From positions 1 through 64,000 of the forward strand of contig OX419346.1 of the NCBI GenBank assembly GCA_948470475.1: a DNA stretch of 64,000 nt, given 5' to 3'. Origin of the DNA: Galaxea fascicularis (lineage: Eukaryota; Cnidaria; Anthozoa; Scleractinia; Euphylliidae). The number at the start of each line of letters is the position of its first letter. Positions within the stretch are counted from its first letter, which is position 1. The notes under the pieces were generated by a model that did no database searches, was not told the DNA's origin, and saw only the letters and a list, made by a program, of their open reading frames with translations. Position numbers and translations under genes: made by a program. Below are positions 38,359 through 48,800 of the stretch, in pieces.

Positions 38359-38611
38359 TGATAGCAGGTTGCTTTTATGCAACTGAAAGGATTAACCCGA
38401 GCCTAAAATTAAATAAAGGATTCTGTTCTGTTCTGAAATTTGTTTAGCTTGGAAAATGTTGGCAAACTGTCCAGTATTCAAGTAAGGAAAAACAAATAAA
38501 CCTTTGCAGCGTCATGTGCTCACATTCTTGAGAAAACATAAAATTTGGCCATTTCAAATTGTTGTTTTGCAGAGGAGAAATGTTTTCCTAGTTGCTAAAA
38601 CTCCCCACTTA

Positions 38612-39563
38612 CGTTATATCAACGCTGACGCCAACGTCAGAGAAAGTACATATACATCTTTAAATAGCAAAGATTATCACTGCATGGTTGTCTGGGGCTT
38701 TGCCAACGTGAGGTTGGCAGTATACATTTTTACTACATTGTCACCTTGGGTTACCAGTGCCGAATAGCATAAAGCATTCCAGTCATTTCAACCACTCATT
38801 TCTTTTTAGACGTCTACTTGATTTTAATCAGTTTTCACTATACATGCATTACATTGCACTTTAAGCAGCTACATGAACTATCAAGGATCACACTGACTTA
38901 TTTCATAGACTGGAAGAAACAACACTTCAAGTAAAGCTACCTTTCTTAAATAAGAAACTCAATAGCAATGCCATCATGATCCAGTTTTGTTTCCAAATCA
39001 GTGATGTCCAAGTTACGTGACAGCTACGTACGTCATTCTGCCATCCCATGAACACACAGCTAAATATGTTATCTGTACAGTCTCTCTCAAGATTTCTAAC
39101 AACATTATCGATATTTAATGACTTAACAGCAAAGATGACTTTCATTTCAACTCGTTATTGTCAATGCTTAATTGCAGAGTTATAAATTTGTGATGCTATG
39201 TTTTTGGAGGAGTGAAAAACAAACTTGATTATGACTTGAGTTGATAGGGTAAATTATCCTCTAAAAATAGATCCAAGAGCTGATGTAATTCACTGAAGCA
39301 GGAGACTGGCAGAGTTGGCTTTGGCCTGAAGATTCCATAAATCTAATTACCACTGTACTAAGAAGATGCAAGTAATCATCGAAGTGACAAACACTAATTG
39401 AAATGAAGAATGATCCTTGCAGTTGTGAACACAATAATAAATTATTTATACAACTGCACAAATATCTTGGTTATATACTATGGTTGCCCTATCAACTAAG
39501 TTGATATCAAGTATTCACAGATCACTCCATGCAAAAGTCTGTAATTTGCTAGAACACTCTTTG
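38612..39563. other. Intergenic or 3'-flanking, nothing recognised
   Basis: AT-rich sequence without supported exons. The part nearest 39,563 is presumably the 3' untranslated region of the minus-strand gene ending at 39,564. I saw no canonical polyadenylation signal close by. Confidence 0.45.
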
Positions 39564-40695
39564 TCATACTGGCCATTCTCCATTCATGTGGCTGGCTTCC
39601 GAATTAGATAGCCCATTTTGCTTCAATCCCTTGGCAGATGCTTGAGGTTCATCAGTGTCTGATGCAGCTGGTAATGTATATTTGTGCGATGCTGATGCAG
39701 ATTTTGAGTGACCAACAGGTTCTGAAGACTGCTGAGATGTCCTTTCTGGTCTGGAAAATGCTGACCCTATTTTCCGGGCCACATAACGCCCAGCTGCAAT
39801 TAGATTACAGGAAACGTTCAGATTAAAATGTTGAGAAATGCAGTCAGTAAATCTCAATGGGATTTGACTGGACATGTCTTGGTTAAATTACCTGTCTTAC
39901 TTATGTCAGTTGTACTCACTACTTTGTTGTATTTGGAATTTGTGCCAAACTTGATCAATCACGTCCAGAATAGTATACGACCAATGCAAAATTTTTTTTT
40001 TTTATTGGTCTAAGAAAAGGCAAAATTGAATGGAAGTGTCTACGTTTCGAGTGGAAGTCAGCATTCAACTGATCATGACGGAAGTAATGCCTGACAAATT
40101 AATGTTATGGCACATCTACACTACATCTTCCTTCATAGACGTCCTCGGTTGACATGTTTTTATATTGGCTCTTTATACAGATGCTTTCAGGTGAAGAAGA
40201 AAATTAAAAGCAGTGATATAAATCAATAAATCAGCAAATCATCACCATACCATTGAATTTCAGGGGCACCCAACGAGAAGCAAATAGTTCGCAGAGAAGT
40301 TCTTCGAAGGTAACATTCAGCTAGCAATGTGTGAATCCCTAAAATTTTCAGGCACTTCAATTTTCAGCTAAGAAATCCGAATAGATCAAATTTTTCTAGC
40401 CTAGAAGTGTCCCTCAAAGGTTTTTTGGCTTAATTTGCTCGTTGGGTGCCCCTGGAATTTCAGGACACAATTGCATCGACACGTTTTATGTCAAAATCGT
40501 GCGCCAGCTCAGGAGAGAGCAGTGTAACCGTCCACACGGGTTTTTTGCAATAAAATATTTAACAACAGTTTCATCTTACCATCAATTATCAGTCATACCA
40601 TTGTTCTGTAGTGTTTCACTGAGATATTGCTCGCGTTTCTTAGCCTCTCACAAAACCTTGTCCCCTTGCCGGCAACAGATGATTTGCGTTGTCAT
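39564..40695 (-). CDS. Unidentified small gene; probable last exon and candidate upstream exon
   Basis: The terminal exon (39,793–39,564) has a good acceptor (CTAATTGCAG) in phase 1, encodes a 76-residue hydrophilic, Ser/Ala-rich tail starting AGRYVARKIGSAFSR, and ends at TGA. A candidate upstream exon ends at 40,599 (AAT G|GTATG, phase 1) and supplies EAKKREQYLSETLQNN in the matching phase. Read further upstream in the same frame, an ATG at 40,695 gives MTTQIICCRQGDKVL, then an in-frame TGA, then EAKKREQ. So either the true acceptor lies just before GCTAAG, or the gene is broken, or UGA is recoded. I do not recognise the family. A MITE (40,261–40,454) sits in the intron. Confidence 0.4.
40261..40454. 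mobile_element. MITE with 6-bp target-site duplication
   Basis: Termini CAGGGGCACCCAACGAG and its inverted copy CTCGTTGGGTGCCCCTG bound a 194-bp non-coding element. GAATTT is duplicated exactly on both sides (40,255–40,260 and 40,455–40,460). Confidence 0.85.
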
Positions 40696-42142
40696 TCCTT
40701 AGGGACCACCCGCTATTTAATTCCGCGGTGGAATGGAGTCTACAGAATGTTCACTTTTGGCAACTTGTATGCGGCGTAGACCATTATCCGTGGGACAATC
40801 AACCTTAAACAATTCCTCCGGCTATAAAATGATTTACGGACCTTTTCAGTTCAAAAAAATAAATCTGCCATTCTGCGGAAACAGATTCTGTGGTTCTTTT
40901 AAGCTGGTTTCAGCTTCCTCGATCAAAACTTCAAATCATTAACTACAGAATCTGCATTTGTAACTCGTGAATTCAATGCTTTGTAATCTACCCTCTCTGC
41001 AGACGTTCAAAGAACAGCCAGGTGGGATTCACATTTTGACATGTGCAAGGTCAAGTTCGCCCCCTCATTCATAAAATTTATAATTGCACAACTCCTGCAT
41101 GTTTGAAACACCCAATCCTCAGCTGTGAGGCCAAGAGTGACCTGCCACCCCCCCCCCCCCCGCGCCCACGTTTTTAAACGCACTACATGGGGAATCCATC
41201 TCGTACAGGGGATCCACTACTTGGAACACACTGAAACCCTCCGCGGACAGCGTAAGAGCCTATGCCAAAATGGCATAGAGAATTCTCAGGCCCTCAGGTA
41301 TCTCCATTTCTCTGTTGAGTCACCCCAAACGAGCTCCCATGATAGACTCTTGTCTTTTATCAACTGGTAATTTACTCATGATAGTATCTCGATGCTTGTA
41401 TTTTTAACATGGTCAAGTTACCTTCCTATAGGATTTCAATCAAGTTAGAATCAGGGTTGTTTATAGACACACAACGATTGCTGTTAGAATATCCAACGTT
41501 AAATGTATTCAGTAATATGTACGATTTTGAGTTGTACGGTGCAACCAACAATTCAATAATTAACAAACAAACAAAAAAAACGGGTAGAGCTGTTTGGAGT
41601 GTAAAATGTGTGTCTCTTATTGCGCTTGGAGGAGCTGGGTAGACTTTACGGCTGGAGAATTCCGGCATTTCAAATGACTTAAATCCTCAGTATAGCGTCT
41701 ATTACAAAAATACATAGCTAAGCTGGCTTGCACTACTAAGGACGTTTGCCATTCGGGTCGAGGAAACAACCCCGGCTAGAATGGCTACCTATCCACAACG
41801 GCAACGGCCAACAAAGCGCGTCCCAACTGCCAAAGTAACCTCTTCACCACGGCCACTTAATCAAGGACAGTGTATACAAAACCCCATTTTTTATTGTGAA
41901 AGGTCATGTTGACTGGAGGAGCGACTTCAGAAATGAACTACTCGACGTACCTGACGAAGCGACGAAGACGTCACTGCTGCGGAAGACGAAACCTCTGTTT
42001 TCTTAACATTTTTCTGTTTTATTTATATGTATTTTGATCGTGTTAGTACTTATAAACTACAATCAGTACTTTTTTTGAAAAACAAAAATGTCCTCACTCC
42101 CTCCCGGGTGTCATATTACATCCCTCCCTCCTCATAACGATT
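40696..42142. other. Intergenic, no gene seen; poly-C run
   Basis: Contains a 14-base C run at 41,148–41,161. Several open frames of 60–80 codons occur on the plus strand but lack splice context or family resemblance. Nothing else was recognised. Confidence 0.45.
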
Positions 42143-42510
42143 AGAGAGTTTTAGCAATGAGGACGGCAACGGCGACGGGAACGCTACAAAACAATAGGCT
42201 TAATGAGCAAAAACAATCGCTCTGCACGTGCGTTTTACAGTTTTGTCCATTTCTTTGCCGTCATCTGCAAAACAACAACGTCAAATGACCAAATTTTATG
42301 TTTTCAAGAGAACGTGAGCATATGACGGCAAAGTTATCTTTCTTTTTCCTTGCTTTAACGCCGTTCAGAGTAATTCAGTTCCTGGACAGTTTGTCAGCAT
42401 TTTCCAAGTTAACCAAATTTAAATGATTGAGAAAGAGTTACAGAAACGAGAAATTATATTTTAAAGTGACGTTTTCGTTGCCGTCGCCGCCGTCGCTGCT
42501 AAAACTCCCT
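42143..42510 (-). mobile_element. MITE family A, copy 3 (inverted relative to copies 1 and 2)
   Basis: Begins near AGAGAGTTTTAGCAATGAGG and ends with CGTCGCTGCTAAAACTCCC, inverted copies of each other with GC-rich subterminal repeats (ACGGCAACGGCGACG and CCGTCGCCGCCGTCG). The interior shares AAATTTTATGTTTTC and GTTTTCGTTGCCGTC with copies 1 and 2 in the opposite orientation. Confidence 0.85.
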
Positions 42511-43325
42511 ATTACCTCTCTACAACGGCCACTTTCCTCAGCCGTTGTGGAGACTGTATTCGCATAATTTATAAGCAGGGGCACTTTTCGCAAATTAAAA
42601 GTTTGGTAAGCATCAAAGATAATTAATCGAAGTGACTCGAATACGCCAGAGCATACCAATAATATTTTCACCCCACGCTGCAAAGTTATACTGCTCTAAG
42701 CATTAACTTCTCTAGCAAAAATGGAGAGTAAAGATACTTTTTGTTTCTATGTGACTTCTTTCTTACTTCAGTCTGAACTGTCTCGTTCGTTTCCTCTGCC
42801 CTGATGTATATAATGTATGTTTATTTTATTCAACTGGCTCTGAAGTCGGAAATTTCTTTGAAGTGACATATTAGTAATTGAAACCAATAAGATGTCCATA
42901 TAAAAGCTAACGGTAATTGAACTTTTGGACGTTTTTCCAGCAGTCACCACTAATCTGGATCGTGATCAGATCAACAATCGTCAAAAACACACAAAGCTGG
43001 TCCTTAATTTAACTTCTATTTAATTTCGGCCTTTTGAGTGTCCGGCTTCTGCAAATAAAATGTGGATTAGAATCCAGCCATATCATTTAATACGATTCCA
43101 CAAAAACATGACCGGCGTATTGTCGTCCATTCACTGCAAAAAGGTTCAAGTTTCGTGCGGTACCAAACATTAGATATAAATGAGCTATTTTTACAACTGT
43201 GATCAGTTTTGTTTTGTTCCGGCCGTACTTCAATGTGACATGGTTAGTGATTCTTTCAAAACGCCCCGCTGCCTCTTAAATATAACCGATACCTTTCACT
43301 AATCTTTTTCTTGTCTTCCTTGCAG
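42511..43325 (+). promoter_or_regulatory. 5' flank of the PAN/fibrinogen-like gene
   Basis: No gene recognised. The last 20 bases form a strong splice acceptor (TTTTTCTTGTCTTCCTTGCAG ends at 43,325), so an untranslated first exon should lie upstream in this stretch; its donor was not identified. Confidence 0.4.
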
Positions 43326-45327
43326 ATGTTTAGAATAATCATCACCTTGCTTTACTTGACAGCATCAGCAAAGTCAGATGAACATGGTGTGTTCATTGAA
43401 GTCCAAGAAAATCGGTTCCTCTTTATGGATGACTATATTGTTTGGAATGGAAAAGCCGACTCACTATTGTCATGTTCACGAAAGTGTGCGAGACGAAACG
43501 ATTGCAAAACTGCGAGTTTTACGAAAAACCAAAAGACATGTTCCCTTTTCAGCGAAAGGCGATCAAAGTATCCTTTGAGGGCTCTGAAACAAGAAGGGTG
43601 GTTTTATTTGGAAAAGGTAGGCTATTAGTGTTTTGTCAGTATTGATTAGTTAACTGTTTTCAAAGGCCCCAGTGCTTGTCATCCGCATCCTTGAGAAAAG
43701 AAGACAGCTTGTGGATAAAAATAAGATCACTAATCGAGTGTGGCAGCTGGATTCATTTTTCAGTCGCGTTTGTAAAATGGACGTTTTCAAACAGTTTCAT
43801 TCAATATTTTGATTAAGTCTATTCCAACTGAAGGCCGAAATATAGATTTTGTTTCTCTTTTCCTTTAAAAAAAAGAAGCTGAATGGAATGGAATTTTTGA
43901 GGAAGGCATCGCGCTTGGCCGGGTATTTTCAATTCATTCAGTACCAACTGAGATTAACTTAAAACTCGAATTAAGGTTGCTATCTTCCTGTACTACCGCA
44001 TTTTCATTCCACGTTTGAATTCTTCTCGTATAGGTTGACTCGTTAGAGAAGTCCTCAACACTGGGTAGGTATTTGAAGAACATGCTTTTCATATGATTAT
44101 TCTCTAAATCATTAAAGGAGATGTTAAATATCTTTGCCCTTTGTCTTCATAAATATTGGTTAGTAGCATTAGCACTATTTTTTGACCCTGCTATCAAACG
44201 CTAAATCAAAACAAATCTTGACTTGCCAGCATTTTTTCGTTCTTGGCACCAGCTGAAAGTGTTTACAGCGAATACGGATTGGGTTCTTTGCGCTGATTGG
44301 TTCTTTTCACTCTTTACCTCTGATAAAATTGGCCAAAGCTAATGCCGGAATCTGCTCAACTTCTACTAAGTAGACACAAAAGAGAGTTCGATTAGAAATA
44401 AAACACAAACAGCGGAGATAAACATAAGAATGCGTTGGTTTACCACATTTATCTCCGCTGTTTGTGTTTTATTTCTAATAAAGTTACGATGGCCTAACAA
44501 GAACAGTTTATGTAAAAAGTTTTTAATTAGACGTATCTCTCCTTTACCATGCGTTAGTTACACTCGTTTTTCACAGCCGCTGTCTTAATATTTTAAGTAT
44601 TTTATACGACAATTTACTACTTTGTTTGAAAATGTATGAGAAAATAATACATTTTTCACCAGGTACCACTCAAAATTCAGCCGTTACATGGTGCCAGTCC
44701 CTCCGCAGCCAATCCCTTCCTCATTCCTCGGGTGTTTACTGGATTGATCCTGACGGTGGATCCAAGGACAACGCATTCAAAGCTTACTGTGACATGGAAA
44801 CTGATGGTGGGGGATGGACTCTAGCATGGAGCTATACATTCACTTCTTACAAATCTTTCAATGACAATTCAAACGCAATCAAACCAAGACCGAACTGGCC
44901 AGCAAAGTCTGAAGTAAATGTGCCGATTTCAACGACTCCTCCCCTGAACGAAAAAGATTACAACGCCATGAACTTCTCGCTGTGGAAACAAATTGGTAGC
45001 CAGTTCCTGATCAAAAGCAATATTAACAACTGGTTGGTTTGTAATCCGGGAACTGGAAGTCTGGTTGACTGGCAGGATGGAAGCGTCAGCTGTCAGATCA
45101 TCAAGCGCGTGACTGCCTCGTGTAACGAGACGCTGCCTCCTTCGGAATTTGCTCGAATCAAAGGCTTTGGGCCGATGTTGTATACTTCTGGCAAACAGCG
45201 AAACCTTTACTACTACTTTGACGGTTACACCGGACAAAATTGGCCCACTCATGATCCTTGTGGAGAGAACAAGCCAAATCATTTGAAAAATGTGACGAAT
45301 CCACATGGCAATATTTATATTCGTTAA
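43326..45327 (+). CDS. Secreted PAN/apple-like plus fibrinogen-like protein, 3 coding exons
   Basis: Exons 43,326–43,616, 44,034–44,064 and 44,663–45,327 join in phase (0, then 1) to give 328 residues. Residues 1–17 are a signal peptide (hydrophobic core IIITLLYLTASA). Residues 18–97 hold a PAN/apple-type cysteine pattern (Cys50, Cys54, Cys60, Cys72). After a 10-residue linker exon, the last exon opens with the fibrinogen C-domain signature GVYWIDPDGG and AYCDMETDGGGWTLAW. The rest departs from classical fibrinogen domains: the usual C-terminal GGWW block is missing and the protein ends NPHGNIYIR. N-glycosylation sites NFS, NET and NVT are present. The product is probably extracellular, in adhesion, lectin-like recognition or matrix; that role is inferred. 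Translation starts exactly at an exon edge after a strong acceptor. The gene is convergent with IMP4. Confidence 0.8.
44392..44478. repeat. Perfect 31-bp inverted repeat in an intron of the fibrinogen-like gene
   Basis: Arm 44,392–44,422 (starting TTAGAAATAAAACACAAACA) is exactly complementary to 44,448–44,478, with a 25-base loop. It is perfect over all 31 pairs. It is probably a recent foldback or MITE; no related copy was seen in the window. Confidence 0.95.
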
Positions 45328-45424
45328 CTGCCGTCAAAACAACTTGTTTTCAAAGAAACACTTTGGAACTGAACTGTTTCGGTTAACAGAATTAAATTCC
45401 AAGAATTTTAGAGCATGTACAAAT

Positions 45425-45430
45425 AATAAA
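45425..45430 (+). terminator. Polyadenylation signal AATAAA of the fibrinogen-like gene
   Basis: AATAAA lies 98 bases after the stop codon on the coding strand, at a suitable distance for 3'-end formation. Confidence 0.6.
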
Positions 45431-45711
45431 GTCATTTACTTGGTGTTCCTCCCAGGCTGTACCCCAGGATAATTGAAGAAATTAGAAGCACTGCATATGG
45501 TGGCCAAGCCTGTCACACGTTTCAGACGTCTGAAACACACTACTCTCGAACTGTAGCTCGTTTCTTTTCACTAATAACAGCTTTTCCATGATTTCTAGCA
45601 TGAAGAAATCAGTAAACCTTTATGGCTTCGGAGAAAGATTCGAAGACATGAAACCCGTGAAATTTGTTAAAATGTCTTGAGCGACCAGGCCCCACCACTA
45701 GCACTGATTAC

Positions 45712-45717
45712 TTTATT
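45712..45717 (-). terminator. Polyadenylation signal AATAAA of IMP4
   Basis: On the minus strand AATAAA occurs 86 bases after the IMP4 stop codon. The two convergent genes therefore end less than 300 bp apart. Confidence 0.6.
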
Positions 45718-45802
45718 ATTACTAATCAGTGAAGATTTTTCAAACGATTTGCCCTTTCAAGTTAACTTTTAGCTCTAATCAGTAAAGGAACAATCTAACT
45801 CA

Positions 45803-48800
45803 CTAACTACTCAGCAGTTTCCTCTTCTTTGATGTGTTCATGTAGGGTCGCAGTCTCCATTCAGTGTCAGCTTCATTCTGATCAACTGTTCCAAGCTTTA
45901 TTTCGTACACTGATGAAAACAAATAAACAAACAGAGAAAAGGTTACTTTTAACCACTTATCATTTACTAACTGATGTATACGTTTTCTCAATGTTTAAGC
46001 ATACAGGTACATGTACACTTTAGGAAGATCACAGTACAAAGCAAACCAATGGAAACTAAGGAAAATTTTACACATGAAATCGGCGACGCCTCTGGAAAGA
46101 GGTGTAGAAAGAAAGGAGGGTTGGCATTGCAACAAGCATCTAAAACGATCAGTAGAGGGTGTTAAAGGGACTATGTCAATTGACAATATCCACCTTGTAG
46201 GCTTCATGTTCTCATGTGTGGTTGGGCGGAGGAGAAGGTTTGTTTAAGAACTCAAATTAATGTTAAGAAAGTAAAGGTGTTGAAGTCCATGATCTTATGG
46301 TCTCCCTCAGGAATTTTCAATCTTTGATTAAGGACAGCCCCCCATTGTTACATGTCAATTCTGTACAGTTTGAAATTGCCCATGGAAAAAGGGTTTCTAG
46401 AGGACATTGCTTCCAAAAGCAAAGCTATTTTGCGTGGTTTGTATGTAAAAAAGCAGATCTCAAAGAGGGCTAATGAAATCCAAAAAAAATAATAGTGGTG
46501 ACAGTAAACTGTACATTTTTTCAGGGATAATTAAGCTCACTGGTTCATAATTATTTTTAACTCATCAAACCTTATGATCAGCATCGAATTTTTCCTTGTA
46601 ATACCAACACCTTATAAAACAGAGTGGTCACCAGAATTAAGGACAGGATTGCACCAGTTGAATTTGTTTGATATTTTTACAATATCTCCCTACTACTTCT
46701 ATAGGAAATGTGTAGAGGCAACAAGTAAGAATATAAATTTTGATCTTAGGGCTGAAATGGTTAAAGCTTTTTAGTATCATTGTTGTTTAAATTATCCTCA
46801 AATCTCCCTCTGGACTCTAAAAACCCTAACAAAGATCTGCTTTTCTATCATGACAAAAAACTGCACAAAACTAACTCTGCATAGGAGGTACATGTAATTG
46901 TCCAAAGTTGGTGAATAGAAAGTGAATAATGGTAAATTTTCATTGGGCTGACATATGACATCATCTCTCAATGAACTGAACATTTGCAACGTGATCACCA
47001 TACTATACTATGACTTGTTTAAAATATTGTTACTCTTAGGTACAAGAGGCCATTTAGTCAATATTTGGAGGAGACAAACCTTTCATTTCAAATCTTGGCC
47101 CTACTTCTGTTAACTCAACCTGACCATCTACTTTCTTATAAGTGTGATGCCTGAAAGAAAAATAAAACCACATATATGATGTTTCAGTCAAACAAAATAG
47201 GATCCTTTCCCATGAAATAAATAACTGTTACAAAAAATGCAAATAAATCAATCAATCAACAGCTACATTTCTAACCTAAATGAAATATAATCCTCTTGGT
47301 TTGCAAATGTAATCACTCTTCTACTCTCGTCTTTTGGGACTGGGTATAAATACTTCAAAATACTTTTCACCTGTTTGAAAAAAAAATGGATGATACAAAC
47401 AATGTGTTCTTTTGAAAAATAAAACTTAAAATTATGATGCAAATTCTTTTACCTTACAGAGTTTGAAACAGAAGAGTTCGCACAGGAGAGGCATTACACT
47501 GTATGCTCATTTTTGGCCTTTAAATCCAAATTGCTCTAGTTTTTGTACTCACACTTTGAATACTGAGCATACTGTTACTGACAATATAAGGACTCATGCA
47601 CCTCCAGAAAAAGCACATTATTTTATAACATGCACACATCTATGCCAGCTAATTTGGTTTTTAAATTCTTATTTGAGCCATCGGTCCATAATAGGTGGAC
47701 CCTGGAGGCAAACCTCTGCAGCCAGTGGGGGGAGGGGGATGTGAATGCACCCATCACACCCCCCTCCCCACAGGCCTGTTCTATCAAGTGGGGCAAAATT
47801 AATTTTTTCCCAGTGCATTGACTCACCCTGGGTCCACATTGGCCTCTTTGCATTTTCGTTGTCATTTTTTGTTACAAAAATTAACATGGACAAATAAGTT
47901 CTTGTACTCAAAAAATTTGAAGTGTGCCAAAATGGCCCAGAAAATGAATTTAACAGAGGCAAATTTTTTTGTTCAAAATGCACCAATCGCACAATGGTGT
48001 GCTCTAGATCAGACACTGTACATTGCAACAATATGGATTCATATGAAACAAACAATGAAAAACTTACTCTTTCTCCAAGTTTTGAACTAAAGTTGTGAAA
48101 TATTAAATGTGGATATGCTTCTGAAATTGTGCCAATCTTTGGGATATCATGTCGCATTACTGTATTGGACAGTGTGAAATAGGCAGTGGGACCAAATGGG
48201 AGGTGTGAAACAACCAGGCCATCTGAAAATGAACAATGAAGCATACATGTATGTCACAAATACAATACAAAGAATGCAATACAAAGAAAGAGGAATAAAC
48301 CTTAACAGCTAACAAAGGGGTTTAAAGTGGAGATGCTATTTTACCTTCTACATTTAACTAATCTCCTAAGGAAATTACTACACCATGAAATATGCCAAGA
48401 GAACAGAGGAAATGATCAACACAGATGAAAGATGTTGATGTTTAAACAAATTCTCTTTACAAGTACTGTAGCATCATATTATAGGATGAAAAGATCTAGG
48501 AGAATATACATTTTAAGGATTTAATGAAAATTCAAACATATTCTGATCACAATAGTCATAACACTCAAGTGCAAAACATATTATTACAGACTGAAATCAC
48601 ACCGAGAATTCATAAACAAAGGTAAGAGAAAACAAATAGTTTAAAATACAAGTGTACATGTACACTGTACCTGACGGGTAAAGATTTGTGGACTACCAAA
48701 GCCTTGATTCACTTAAAAGGTTCTTACCACAATCACATCAATAGAACTGTCAAAAAGTTATCTCTTTTCTAAAAGAATTAAGTATTTTTACAATAGTTTT

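Larger units (their letters stand above)
37602..38611 (+). mobile_element. MITE family A, copy 2, split by later insertions
   Basis: The left part (37,602–37,690) carries GACGGCAACGAAAACGTCAT like copy 1. The right part (about 38,440–38,611) carries TTAGCTTGGAAAATG, GAGAAAACATAAAATTTGG and ends GTTGCTAAAACTCCC. Between the halves lie a 125-bp hairpin element and a SINE, absent from the other copies. This ordering gives a relative age: family A first, the others later. Confidence 0.75.

Noticed and set aside
39190..39570. SECIS element for a possible selenoprotein
   Set aside because: Two ATGA sites were inspected; neither has the paired GA quartet next to a helix of proper length.
44929..45306. 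125-codon minus-strand open frame
   Set aside because: Antisense shadow of the last exon of the fibrinogen-like gene.
45519..45536. Perfect 18-bp palindrome GTTTCAGACGTCTGAAAC between convergent genes
   Set aside because: Real, but short and single; no function can be supported.
47463..48090. Plus-strand open frames of 63–93 codons within IMP4
   Set aside because: Antisense or intronic to IMP4, whose exons are strongly supported by family sequence.
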